Below, in pieces: positions 19,704 through 29,586 of a DNA stretch of 64,000 nucleotides (position 1 is its first letter; the number at the start of each line of letters is the position of its first letter). Origin of the DNA: Neoehrlichia mikurensis (GTDB taxonomy: Bacteria > Pseudomonadota > Alphaproteobacteria > Rickettsiales > Anaplasmataceae). Location of the stretch: NCBI RefSeq assembly GCF_019186785.1, contig NZ_CP066557.1, positions 434,001 to 498,000 on the forward strand, in the 5' to 3' direction. The notes under the pieces are model-generated. The model did not search any database. It had not been told where the DNA came from and saw nothing but the letters and a program-made list of their open reading frames with translations. The translations under genes were made by a program, and so were the position numbers.

Positions 19704-20919
19704 ATTTTAAAATATCTACCGGATCTTGATATGCGGCTTTCAAAGCTGGAGGTATTGTCATAACAAAAGCAATACCTATAGCTAACATAGCAACATACAC
19801 CACATCTTCAACTAACAACTTTGAAGGAATACTATCTAAAAAATATACTATAGGATCAAAGATAGTGCTACTTGTTATATTTTCAAGAAAAGATTTTATT
19901 TCGTTAATATGCAAGGAAAATCCAATACCAGCTATGCACCCAATCCCTGTTCCTATCCCTCCTATCAAAATACCACATATACAAAATATTCGCATTATAC
20001 ACCATTTACTTGCACCCATAGTACGCATAATTGCAATAGCTTGCTTTTTATCCTGTACTAAAACTGAAATACTAGAAATAATATTAAATGCTGCAACAAC
20101 TATTATTAGTGTGAGTATTAAAAACATAACATTACTTTCAATTTGTAATGCATGAAAATACTGTCCTTGCTGTATCTTCCAATCTTCAAGTTTATAATTA
20201 ACTTTATTCTGTATTGATTTTAATATTTCAGAAGACTTATCTGCATCTTTTAAAAAAACCTCAATATATTTAATCTTATTACCATATTTAAATAAAATCT
20301 GTGAAAATTTTACCGGCATATACACAAATGTACTATCGTACTCATACATTCCCATATCAAATAGCCCTACTACTTTGTAAGTTTTTACTCTTGGAATTGA
20401 TCCTAAAATTGTAATAAAACCTTCTGGTGAAATTATAGTAACATTATCGCCACATTTTACCTTTAAGTTTTCTGCTAATCTCGCACCAAGAATGACTCCT
20501 TGATTAAATTCATCAATATTTCCGTCTATTATACTATCAAAAAGAATTTTTTTATTGACTATTTCCTGTTGATCAATCCCCCTTACAACAACCCCTAAAA
20601 CATTATTTTGCGATTGAATCATAGCTTGATTTTCAGTAACAGGAATTGCTGCCGTAACACCTTCAATGCTTTTAATGGCTTGAGCAACATCACAATAATC
20701 ACTACTATCACAATATACAGTAATATGTCCATTCATCCCCAAAATACTGTTACGCAACTGTGTAGAAAAACCATGCATCACTGACATAACAACAATTAAT
20801 GCAGTCACACCTAGTGCTATACCTAAAACAGAAAGCATTGTCACCATTGAACAACACCAATATTTGTTTTTCGCCTGCAAATATCGTAATGCTAACATTA
20901 ATTCTAGTCTTACAGACAC
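19696..20919 (-). CDS. lolC: Lipoprotein-releasing ABC permease LolC/LolE
   Basis: 407 aa. Extracts lipoproteins from the inner membrane for transfer to LolA. Layout: one N-terminal helix (about 23-45), a large periplasmic MacB-like domain, then three C-terminal helices of the FtsX fold ending in PPALKAAYQDPVDILKYE, a typical LolC/E ending. As in many alphaproteobacteria a single gene probably serves for both LolC and LolE. GTG 20919 is taken as start; ATG 20898 is possible. The ATPase LolD is not in the window. Confidence 0.9.
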   Translation of the reverse strand: MSVRLELMLALRYLQAKNKYWCCSMVTMLSVLGIALGVTALIVVMSVMHGFSTQLRNSILGMNGHITVYCDSSDYCDVAQAIKSIEGVTAAIPVTENQAMIQSQNNVLGVVVRGIDQQEIVNKKILFDSIIDGNIDEFNQGVILGARLAENLKVKCGDNVTIISPEGFITILGSIPRVKTYKVVGLFDMGMYEYDSTFVYMPVKFSQILFKYGNKIKYIEVFLKDADKSSEILKSIQNKVNYKLEDWKIQQGQYFHALQIESNVMFLILTLIIVVAAFNIISSISVLVQDKKQAIAIMRTMGASKWCIMRIFCICGILIGGIGTGIGCIAGIGFSLHINEIKSFLENITSSTIFDPIVYFLDSIPSKLLVEDVVYVAMLAIGIAFVMTIPPALKAAYQDPVDILKYE

Positions 20920-21320
20920 TTTTAAATATTAGTTTATATAAAGTTCACCTATATCATAATTTAAAAAAAGTAGCAATTTATATAAGTAAGCAACTACATC
21001 TAAAAATAACAGACATTGTAACCATTAAACTAAACATCTACTTTTCGCCTACAAATATCGTAATGCTAACATTAATTCTAGTCTTACAGACGCTTTAAAT
21101 ATAAAGGTTGCCTATATCATGATTTAAAAAATCAAACAATTATATAACCCAGGTAAATAACATATTAAATTATAAATGTACAAGCTTTATACAGAAAAAC
21201 ATATAATGTGCTATTTACATAAAAATATAAACAAAAAAATGTACATACAATAAAATTACTTCATAATATACTTGTAGCGTGCAACCTCTTATTGTATATA
21301 AGAACAACATTTACAAAAAA
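20920..21320. other. Divergent spacer lolC/E-holA
   Basis: About 400 bases between divergent genes. About a third is the duplicated lolC/E 5' segment, so the region upstream of that operon is present twice. No other feature was recognised. Confidence 0.55.
21007..21135 (-). repeat. Partial copy of the lolC/E 5' end and upstream region
   Basis: This block repeats 20827-20970. Its core, 21044-21103, differs from 20866-20926 at only a few positions, with CAAATATCGTAATGCTAACA identical. It includes the first codons of lolC/E and the bases upstream of the start. The high identity suggests a recent duplication. It lacks the rest of the gene. Confidence 0.85.
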
Positions 21321-22334
21321 ATGAAAATTACTTCATCAAAATTACAGGATTTTTTCCATAACCCTAAAATGGTCCGCAGTACATTACTATATGGGAACGA
21401 TAGCTGTCAAATTAATATCTATACTAAAAAAATAATTGATTACATAAATAACAATAATGATCATTCAATAATTAAAATAGAGTTCACAAAAATTAACAAA
21501 AATCCTGAGTTACTGCTTTCCAATTTAACAACAATACCAATATTTTATAGTAAACAATTGATCATTATTACAAATGTAAAAGAACCTATCAATAAAGACA
21601 TCATAAACATTATTAATAAACATATCTCTGAGTATAATTATATAATAATCATAGCAGAAGAATTAATAAATTTCTCTCCATTAAAAACTTATTATGATAA
21701 TTCCACCAAAACAGCATCAATAAGGTGCTATAAAAATGAAAATGAACATCTTAGTTATATTATTAAAGATTTTTTATTAACAAATAAAATAGAATGTAAT
21801 CACAATGTTATACAATATATGTTAGCACATTTTTATAATAACGAATCGGCAACATTACAGGAACTTGAAAAACTTTTACTATATATTGGACATAAAAAAA
21901 CTCTTGTTATTGAAGATATAAAAAAAAGTCTTTCTACAGAATCACATCTTGCATTAGATCACTTATATATTGCTATAATTGAAAAAAATATTACTGCCTT
22001 TATTAAAACTACCGACATACTATTACAAAATAAGTTTACACCCATAGCCTTAATTAGAATTATCACAAAATATTTTATGCAATTGGAATATTTATCAAGA
22101 CAAATACAAAGCGGCAAGACAATAAAGCAAGCTATTCAAGAAACACATCCCCCTATATTTTTTAAACTAGTACCAACAATAAAAAAACACCTTACAATTA
22201 TCAAATATCAAAAGATCCTTGACATACTTGCAAAACTTTTGAAGATTGAAATTCAATGTAAGAAATCTGACTCAATACAAGAAACTGTTTTTAAATACTA
22301 CATGACCACCATAATTAGTTCTATGCATTATTAA
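21321..22334 (+). CDS. holA: DNA polymerase III subunit delta
   Basis: Clamp-loader subunit that opens the beta clamp. 337 aa from ATG 21321 (MKITSSKLQDFF), which matches where the family begins; a GTG at 21279 would add 14 residues. The YGNDS turn near residue 25, a degenerate AAA+ core and the helical C-terminal collar domain (FTPIALIRIITKYFMQLEYL) are recognisable. It stands alone. Its 3' end has been copied repeatedly into the following spacer. Confidence 0.88.
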   Translation: MKITSSKLQDFFHNPKMVRSTLLYGNDSCQINIYTKKIIDYINNNNDHSIIKIEFTKINKNPELLLSNLTTIPIFYSKQLIIITNVKEPINKDIINIINKHISEYNYIIIIAEELINFSPLKTYYDNSTKTASIRCYKNENEHLSYIIKDFLLTNKIECNHNVIQYMLAHFYNNESATLQELEKLLLYIGHKKTLVIEDIKKSLSTESHLALDHLYIAIIEKNITAFIKTTDILLQNKFTPIALIRIITKYFMQLEYLSRQIQSGKTIKQAIQETHPPIFFKLVPTIKKHLTIIKYQKILDILAKLLKIEIQCKKSDSIQETVFKYYMTTIISSMHY

Positions 22335-22360
22335 CTACAAATTAGAGACTAACTTACAAA

Positions 22361-22470
22361 AATTTGCTCTTACATACTATATGACTATTATAATTAACTT
22401 TGCATATTAAGAATTTCTCTAACAATATAATTAATTTCATGTATTATTAATTACGAATCAGACCCAGCAT
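22361..22470 (+). repeat. Direct degenerate copies of the holA 3' end
   Basis: The source holA 22291-22345 (TACATGACCACCATAATTAG, then a GCATTATTAA motif) is echoed at about 22374-22411 (TATATGACTATTATAATTAA) and again at about 22425-22465 (TAATTTCATGTATTATTAAT). Repeat units are about 55-80 bp with many substitutions. Confidence 0.6.
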
Positions 22471-23171
22471 TAAGAACAGAATATTAATCCACACATAAAA
22501 TGAACATTACTTGATAATTTTTTAATATTTCAAAATACAGACTACTTATTAGTAATGTAAAAAATCCTTCTACTGCGAATTGATCATATAAAAATTACTC
22601 TCAACATATACTATAATATAACATTGTTTCTCTAATTAATTATTACCCAATATTTAAGTACAAAGCACTTTTCTCATAATTTGATGTTATGATATAATTA
22701 CCTGTAAAGCATTAATAACTGTATTAAATATCAGCACAACACAAAATATTTAATATGGAATTATTAACCTAAAAAATAGTTTTATACAACAAAATTACTT
22801 ACTTCTACATTAGATCCGTATTTGAGTACTACAATAAAAAATTTCAATATTGTAGAACATTTTTATCATAAATTCACCAAATACAAATATGCATACACTT
22901 ATCCTATTAATTTGTTGTAAATAACAGCTTTTATTCTAAAAGTTACTTCATTTATTATATAAATAAGCATTACAAAATGCTTGTTCATTATACTACATTT
23001 TTATAAACACTAATATTTATATATAAAAGATATTTCTTAATAAGTAAGATAAACACATAATAATCGTATAATGCTTAAAAGCAAATTCTTGTATGTTAGG
23101 TATAACAGATAATATTATCTGTAATAATATACGTGAAATTAATTATGATAATCACATAGTAAACTTAATAC

Positions 23172-23290
23172 ATAAAAGTTAACTATAATAGCTATATAGT
23201 ATGTAAGAGCAAATTCTTGTAATGTTCAGTCTCTAATCCGCAATTAATATGCATAAAGTTAATTATAGTAGTCTATGATATCTACAAAAC
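23172..23290 (-). repeat. Inverted copy of the holA 3' region
   Basis: Read on the minus strand, this stretch matches 22295-22411. ATTAGAGACT, then AATTTGCTCTTACATACTAT, then a TTAACTTT element occur in the same order and near-identical spacing. The arms are about 760 bp apart. A weaker continuation runs down to about 23041. Confidence 0.7.
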
Positions 23291-23450
23291 AACAGCACAA
23301 CCTTATAATAAAAAATCTTACATTAAAGTATAATTTTATGTAAAAATATTACTTAGTATTAAATAACTTAAAATTACACACTATTCCCTTAAAGAAAATC
23401 TGCAATAACTATATTATGCATAAAATATTATAAATGCCTTATAATTACTA

Positions 23451-24665
23451 CTAACGTGTTATCATATTTTCTAACTCATACATTTCCATTGTTGCTGACA
23501 ATACTGCAAGTTTACTTACCAAACACCAAATCTTTTTTTTCTCTTCACATATTTGGTAACCTACATCAATAAAATTACACCCAGAAGAATTTAAGTTTGA
23601 TAACATATTTTTTTTGATATTATAACGATATAAATAACATACAGGATCTTTACCTATATAATATATCAAAGGTTCAGAAACATAACCATTAAATTTATCA
23701 ATAGTCAATATACCTTCTTGAATCAGTACGCTATTAACAACTGTATTACCCTTAATTTTTTGTATTTTGTTACGACCTCTCTTGTTAAGATTTAATATAT
23801 CATCTCCTCCATAAGCAGTAATAACACCCATACCATAAGTACCATTATTAGCTTTCACAAAAACATATGGCTGTTCTTTAATGCTATAAAGTAAAAACTT
23901 TTCTTTAATCTTAGATATTAAATTATCAACACCATTAGCAATATTTTCTATGCCTTTATTACTTAAAAAACATATATTTTCACAACTTGCAAACAATGCG
24001 CAAATTAACCAGTGATCAATACCAAACTCTTTACAAAATTCTAAAGATATAGCTTCATAAATACTAAAATGCCTTGATTTACGTCTTTTAAACCACCCTA
24101 ACTGTAATGATGGCATAACATACTGATTTAACAAATTTTGTAGAACATCAGGTATTCCACTTGTCATGTCATTGTTAACTAAAATCAAATCAGAAGTAAA
24201 TCCACAATTAGTTTTAACTACTCCTCTCTGATTAACAATACACTTAACATCTAAGATCTTTTTTGTAGAGGAATAAATCTGAACATCACAATCTATATTA
24301 CACATTCCTACTGCAACATCAAATCCAGCAATGTTTACTATATCTCTTAGTGCAATAATATTATCTATATATTTTAAGTTTCGTGTATGCTCTTCTGCAA
24401 TAATCAGTATTTTTTTACAATTATTATATTTAAGCAAATATTCGCGTAGTAAAGCAGCTGCATAATTTTTCGACTGAGTATTAAAATTATTATATCCTGC
24501 AGGAAAAACATTAGTATCAATAGGAGCAATTTTATAACCTGAGCTACGCAAATCAACAGAAGAATTTAAAACTGATGGATAACATAATAAAAACTTATTC
24601 AAAAACCAATCTTCTATTTCTTGTTTATATTTTTCAATAACACTCGAAAGTATTTTATAGATCAT
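23451..24665 (-). CDS. gshA: Glutamate-cysteine ligase, ATP-grasp type
   Basis: First step of glutathione synthesis. 404 aa resembling the proteobacterial GshA family first typed from Acidithiobacillus, not the E. coli form. Visible landmarks are SSGYKIAPIDTNVFPAGYNN near residue 42, VFVKANNGTYGMGVITA (an ATP-grasp-like strand, near 270) and an acidic metal-binding end. A 184-bp tandem repeat begins right upstream of the start, so its promoter region is duplicated. Confidence 0.82.
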   Translation of the reverse strand: MIYKILSSVIEKYKQEIEDWFLNKFLLCYPSVLNSSVDLRSSGYKIAPIDTNVFPAGYNNFNTQSKNYAAALLREYLLKYNNCKKILIIAEEHTRNLKYIDNIIALRDIVNIAGFDVAVGMCNIDCDVQIYSSTKKILDVKCIVNQRGVVKTNCGFTSDLILVNNDMTSGIPDVLQNLLNQYVMPSLQLGWFKRRKSRHFSIYEAISLEFCKEFGIDHWLICALFASCENICFLSNKGIENIANGVDNLISKIKEKFLLYSIKEQPYVFVKANNGTYGMGVITAYGGDDILNLNKRGRNKIQKIKGNTVVNSVLIQEGILTIDKFNGYVSEPLIYYIGKDPVCYLYRYNIKKNMLSNLNSSGCNFIDVGYQICEEKKKIWCLVSKLAVLSATMEMYELENMITR

Positions 24666-25364
24666 AAATCTTTACTTGTAACAATAATTACAAGCTCCAC
24701 AAGCACAATAATAACACATAATTTATAATATAACCCGTAAATTACAATTTTATCATTTACAAAAATAACCTTGTGATCACTTATACATCAATCGATCGTA
24801 ACTATATTCCTCTAGTATAACCATTGTCAGTACTCAATATCTTTATAAAATAACAAAACCTGTAACAACAATTGCAAAATCCATAAACATAGTAATAACA
24901 CATAATTTATAATATAACCCGTAAATTACAATTTTATCATTTACAAAAATAATCTTGTGATCACTTATACATCAATCGATCGTAACTATATTCCTTTAGT
25001 ACAACTATTGTCAGTGCTCAATATCTTTTATAAAATACTAAGCACAAGCTTACATAATATTCTAATAAATAATTTATGTGTAGATTTTATTCCTAAATCC
25101 ATAAACACACTAACTTTCTGTTTAATAATAAAACACTATAGATAAATATTTATGTTTGATCAAACATTAGGAAACATATTAAAAAGTGATATTCACATTA
25201 TTAATTAAACATAGTTAAAAAATATTATAATATATTTTCATTACATGGCATTATATAAAAAGAATATCATGTACATATTAGTTAATTAACAGAAATACAT
25301 AACTTGAAAATGGAAAAACATTAATATCATATACCTTAATAAGAGTAATTTATTGTCTACAACT
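24666..25364. other. Spacer gshA-gltA
   Basis: About 700 bases between two minus-strand genes. Just over half is the two-copy 184-bp repeat; the remaining 325 bases next to the gltA stop show nothing recognisable. Confidence 0.6.
24671..25038. repeat. 184-bp tandem repeat, two copies, upstream of gshA
   Basis: Copy 1 (24671-24854) and copy 2 (24855-25038) have a period of 184. TGTAACAA starts at 24677 and 24861, the CACATAATTTATAATATAAC block at 24715 and 24899, and GATCACTTATACATCAATCG at 24775 and 24959. The second half of the unit is almost identical between copies, the first third more diverged. The unit starts 6 bp upstream of the gshA start codon. Confidence 0.92.
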
Positions 25365-26597
25365 TTACATTCCTATATATAATTGACGCGGCCTGCATAT
25401 TTTACTATTGTCACCTCTCATTTCACACCATTGTGCTGACCAACCAACAGTTCTAGCTAATGCAAATAATGCCGTAAACATATTCACAGGAATACCTATT
25501 GCATTAAGGATAAGGCCAGAATAAAAGTCTATATTAGGATACAATTTACGTTCAATAAAATAATCATCCTTCAAAGCTACAGCCTCTAACTTAATTGCTA
25601 TTTCTAACAATGGATCATTGATACACAAATTTTCAAAAATTTCATTATAAATACTCTTAAGAACACGCGCTCTTGGATCATAATTTTTATATACTCTATG
25701 ACCAAATCCCATCAATTTACTTTTCTTATCTTTAACTTCTTGAATAAACTGCTGTACATTTTTTGGGTCACCTATTTTCATTAACATTCTAATAACTGCC
25801 TCATTTGCGCCTCCATGAGCTGGCCCCCACAAAGTTACGGCTCCAGCACTTAGACAAGCAAATAAATTTGCTCCTGCAGAACCTGCAAGTCTTACAGAAG
25901 CAGTAGAAGCATTTTGTTCATGATCTGCATGTAAAATAAATATAACGTCTAAAGCCTTAGCGACAACATCATTTACTTTATCGTTTTTAAAGTCTAAAAG
26001 CATCATATTAGCAAAATTACGGCTATAGCTTAAAGACTTATGAGATAAAATAATATCTTTATTAACTATATACCTATAAATTGCGGCTATAATACTAGGA
26101 ACTTTAGCAACTGACAAAATAGCACACTTTAGATAATCATTTACTACTTCCGAATCATGATAATGTGCAGACAATGTAGCAAAGCATGCACTTAAAATTG
26201 CCATAGGATGCGAATTCCTTGGAAAAGACTGTATTATATTATATACTTGTTGAGGTAGAGAATGTTCCTCTATAACATTACAAGAAAAGTTTTCAAATTC
26301 ATCTTTATTAGGTAAAACACCATAAAATAACAAATATGCAATTTCTAAAAAGCTATGTTGCATATTTACCAAATATTCAATATCATAACCTCTATAACGT
26401 AATATTCCCTTTTCACCATCAATAAAAGTAATTTTAGACGCACAAGCAGCAGTTGACATAAACCCAGGATCATAAACAAAAACCTGACTGTTTTTATATA
26501 AAGATCGTATATCCAATACATCAGGTCCACAACTACCATGTAAAACTTGCAATTCTATTTGTTCATTATCTAAACTTAATACCGCCTTTTTAACCAT
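25365..26597 (-). CDS. gltA: Citrate synthase
   Basis: Condenses acetyl-CoA and oxaloacetate, entry to the TCA cycle. 410 aa from ATG 26597 (MVKKAVLSLDNEQ); an upstream start at 26651 would overlap the guaA 3' end. The catalytic region has HADHEQNASTASVRLAGS, GPAHGGANEAV and GFGHRVYKNYDPRA, including the conserved His and Asp residues of type II citrate synthase. It lies 44 bp downstream of guaA. Confidence 0.96.
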   Translation of the reverse strand: MVKKAVLSLDNEQIELQVLHGSCGPDVLDIRSLYKNSQVFVYDPGFMSTAACASKITFIDGEKGILRYRGYDIEYLVNMQHSFLEIAYLLFYGVLPNKDEFENFSCNVIEEHSLPQQVYNIIQSFPRNSHPMAILSACFATLSAHYHDSEVVNDYLKCAILSVAKVPSIIAAIYRYIVNKDIILSHKSLSYSRNFANMMLLDFKNDKVNDVVAKALDVIFILHADHEQNASTASVRLAGSAGANLFACLSAGAVTLWGPAHGGANEAVIRMLMKIGDPKNVQQFIQEVKDKKSKLMGFGHRVYKNYDPRARVLKSIYNEIFENLCINDPLLEIAIKLEAVALKDDYFIERKLYPNIDFYSGLILNAIGIPVNMFTALFALARTVGWSAQWCEMRGDNSKICRPRQLYIGM

Positions 26598-26641
26598 ACC
26601 ATACCTAAAACACACAATAAGTTTATTCCATAAAAACTCAA

Positions 26642-28213
26642 TTACTCCCACTCAATTGTTGATGGAGGCTTTGAAGTTATATCATACATTACTCTGTTTA
26701 CTTCTTTTACATTATTGATAATAGTATTACTAACTTTTTGCAAAAAGTTACAAAATTTTAATTTATTACTATCCCCTTCATCAAAAGGAAAACTATTTGC
26801 AGACATACCATCATCAGAAGTAACAGCTCTTAATGCACAAGCATAACTATAGGTTCTACTATCACCCATAACGCCAACAGTTTTTAGTGGCAATAATACA
26901 GCAAAAGCCTGCCATATACTATCATATAATTCATATTCTTTTAGAAGATTAACATAAATATCATCTATATTTTGAAGAATATGTACTTTTTCACAAGTCA
27001 CTTCCCCTATTATTCTTATTGATAATCCTGGACCAGGGAATGGATGCCTCATTAACACTTCCTCTGAAATCCCAAGCTCTCTACCTAATAATCTTACTTC
27101 ATCCTTAAATAAATACTTTAAAGGCTCAACAAGTAACAAATTCATTTTTTCAGGCAATCCTCCAACATTATGATGAGACTTTATCTTTGCACTCTTTGCA
27201 GTACCAGACTCTATAACATCAGGATAAATTGTACCTTGCATCAAGAAGTCCACATCACCTATTTCTTTGGCATATGACTCAAAAACTTCAATAAATGTAT
27301 TACCTATAATTTTACGTTTCTTTTCAGGATCTGTAATCCCACTCAATCTACTTAAGAATAATTCTGACTTATCTAAAAAACATATCGGTATATCAAGTAT
27401 ATTAGTAAATATACTTCTTACTTTTGAACTTTCGTCTTTACGTAATAATCCATTATCAATAAAAACACAATGCAATTGATTTTTAATAGCTCTATGTAAT
27501 AATACTGCAGCCACACTTGAATCTACTCCTCCGCTAATTGCAGCAATTACTTTTTTATCCCCAACATTATTTTTAATAGCATTTTTCTGCTTTTCCAAAA
27601 AAGACGCTATAGTCCAATTTCTTGTACATTGAGCAATTTTTAAAAAATTATCAAATAATTTCATGCCATGAAATGTATGAGTCACTTCAGGATGAAACTG
27701 CATGCCATAAATCTTACGTTCTTCATTACTAATCATTGCTATTACATTATCAGGCACACTATAGGCGATAACTTCAAATCCTTGAGGAATAGTTGACAGG
27801 CTATCTGAATGACTCATCCATACATCAACTTTATCATTAAGATTCCATACTTCTTTTGTTATCATTGATTCTCTAACAACTTGAATCCGAGTTTTGCCAA
27901 ATTCTTTACAATCAGACACTAATAAGGAATTAAAACATAACCCTAAAATTTGAACACCATAGCATATTCCTAATATTGGCACACACGTTTTTTCATTTAG
28001 TGCAAGTATATCTAAAACAATTTTAGGAATCTCTGATAAATTACATATTGACCCAGGACCGCCAGATAAGATAAAAGCATTAAAGTTCTTTATATTAACA
28101 TTACAATAATCATCATAACAAAAAACCTCGGAATAAACATTAAATTCTCTTATTCTCCTAGCTATTAATTGTGTTACTTGTGAACCAAAATCAATTATGG
28201 CTACTTTAGACAT
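26642..28213 (-). CDS. guaA: GMP synthase (glutamine-hydrolysing)
   Basis: Converts XMP to GMP. 523 aa. The class I glutaminase domain comes first: SGGPGS near residue 53, nucleophile Cys in LGICYG near 85, and HPEVTHT with the catalytic His. The ATP-pyrophosphatase domain follows with P-loop SGGVDSS near 228, then the dimerisation domain ([15 protein letters not shown]) and the C-terminal [10 protein letters not shown]. All key residues are present. Probably cotranscribed with gltA. Confidence 0.97.
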   Translation of the reverse strand: MSKVAIIDFGSQVTQLIARRIREFNVYSEVFCYDDYCNVNIKNFNAFILSGGPGSICNLSEIPKIVLDILALNEKTCVPILGICYGVQILGLCFNSLLVSDCKEFGKTRIQVVRESMITKEVWNLNDKVDVWMSHSDSLSTIPQGFEVIAYSVPDNVIAMISNEERKIYGMQFHPEVTHTFHGMKLFDNFLKIAQCTRNWTIASFLEKQKNAIKNNVGDKKVIAAISGGVDSSVAAVLLHRAIKNQLHCVFIDNGLLRKDESSKVRSIFTNILDIPICFLDKSELFLSRLSGITDPEKKRKIIGNTFIEVFESYAKEIGDVDFLMQGTIYPDVIESGTAKSAKIKSHHNVGGLPEKMNLLLVEPLKYLFKDEVRLLGRELGISEEVLMRHPFPGPGLSIRIIGEVTCEKVHILQNIDDIYVNLLKEYELYDSIWQAFAVLLPLKTVGVMGDSRTYSYACALRAVTSDDGMSANSFPFDEGDSNKLKFCNFLQKVSNTIINNVKEVNRVMYDITSKPPSTIEWE

Positions 28214-28527
28214 ATTACATCCTATAAATCTTTATTATACATGGCACAAATATATCTCTTCTTATAAAGGTTTCCAGCCAATAAAAAAGCCTTTCATGAT
28301 GCATAATACTTTACATATATAAGTAATGCAAAACTTTATTAATAAATAGCTACTACATTATAAAAAAACCATGTCATAACATATAATCTCTACATTTTTG
28401 TTAAGACATATAATCAAATAGATATTATTTAAGATCTTATTCGAAATTTAAAACAATAAAACCAAGTTATAGTTTTTTAATAAACATACAATACAATGTT
28501 ATTTCAGATACAAAGCAAAGGAATAAT
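28214..28527. other. Divergent spacer guaA-28528 gene
   Basis: About 310 bases between divergent genes. Apart from AAAGGA at 28516-28521, the ribosome-binding site of the next gene, I see nothing definite in it. Confidence 0.45.
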
Positions 28528-28836
28528 ATGTATTCTAAACCATCACATACTCTTAATAAGATAGAACCACAAAGCAATCAATTTCTAGATCAAGATATAG
28601 AAAACATTATAAAATGTATAGAAAGTGAATATGGAGATGTAATAGATTCAAGTATGAGAAATCTAATGAAAAGTGAAATTCAAAAAGCAATCCCTGAATT
28701 AAATCAAATGTTATTGCCATTAATAAACATTGCATCCCAAGAAAAAAAGCTGCCAGAAAATTTACAGGAAGATCTAACAAAAAAATTTATGAAAATAATG
28801 TTACCACACATACAAAAAATTATTAGTGCCTCTTAA
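28528..28836 (+). CDS. Conserved-looking hypothetical protein
   Basis: 102 aa, not recognised. Good AAAGGA ribosome-binding site 6 bp before the ATG. The protein is soluble, with no signal peptide or membrane helix. It is predicted helical, with a repeated pattern of IENIIKCIESEYGD and an amphipathic C-terminal half (ELNQMLLPLINIA, KKFMKIMLPHIQKII). Codon use and composition match its neighbours. It stands alone between guaA and pdhC, so context gives no role. Confidence 0.7.
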   Translation: MYSKPSHTLNKIEPQSNQFLDQDIENIIKCIESEYGDVIDSSMRNLMKSEIQKAIPELNQMLLPLINIASQEKKLPENLQEDLTKKFMKIMLPHIQKIISAS

Positions 28837-29586
28837 TAAAAACATGTTTGTAACTAATAAATTTACAGAAAAGGATATTTTTGAAATTATTTAACAAACT
28901 AAAACGTGCAAGCTTTCCTTAGATTTCCTTAGAATAATACATAACGTATTTCCATAGATTTTTAGCTATTAAGTTTATACTCAAAGACAACATACATATA
29001 ACAATACTATAGCCAAAATAACTCACTAAATAGTTATTGATTATAAAATATATCACAGTATAAACTTAATACTTATCCTTAATTATTTCTAAATAATTGA
29101 GATGCTTTTTTATACTAAAATTAATGGTATCACATTAGTATATAAAACTGACATTAGAAAATCTAATTATTAGTAATAATTCTTTGAATTATCAAAAATA
29201 CTATAAACTTAAACATTGAATTATTCAGATAGCTTTAATTATAAATTAACAAAAGTATTATATATTGCACTAAAAATATCAGCTTATTCTACTTTTAGAT
29301 ATCGCCAAAATTTTAAAATTGGTATTTTTTATCCAAAATAATTACTATATAAATAGCTATTACACAATAATAAATATATGTTGTACATGTACTAATGAAA
29401 AATTTAAAACAACAAATAATCTTTACATACAAAATTTAAAACTATAACACAAAATAACCAAAAGACTACAAAACCTTCACTACACGTTTTTAACAGTATA
29501 ATAATTTATATCATCTTATGATTACAATTGACAGAAATCTCTTAATCATGTAAGAAGTGTCTCACTCAATACTTAATAAAATTAAT
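28837..29586. other. Spacer before pdhC with a long inverted repeat
   Basis: 750 bases without a gene. A perfect 15-bp inverted repeat is present: TATTAAGTTTATACT at 28967-28981 and its complement at 29056-29070, 74 bases apart. A small tandem TTCCTTAGA pair lies near 28916-28933. Nothing else is recognisable. Confidence 0.6.

Larger units (their letters stand above)
22335..23450. other. Convergent spacer holA-gshA with degenerate repeats
   Basis: 1.1 kb with no gene. It is occupied largely by degenerate copies of the holA 3' end: direct copies at the left (about 22361-22470) and inverted copies at the right (about 23041-23290). The middle (about 22500-23040) shows nothing recognisable. Confidence 0.65.

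Noticed and set aside
20799..21098. Plus-strand open frame of 99 codons across the lolC/E start and its copy
   Set aside because: It is the antisense of lolC/E and of the duplicated segment; its internal repeat simply reflects the DNA duplication.
24671..25038. Possible CRISPR array
   Set aside because: There are only two units of 184 bp directly abutting, with no short repeat and spacer structure and no cas genes in the window.
24957..25145. Plus-strand open frame of 62 codons in the gshA-gltA spacer
   Set aside because: It begins in the second tandem repeat copy, has no ribosome-binding site and no recognisable protein features.
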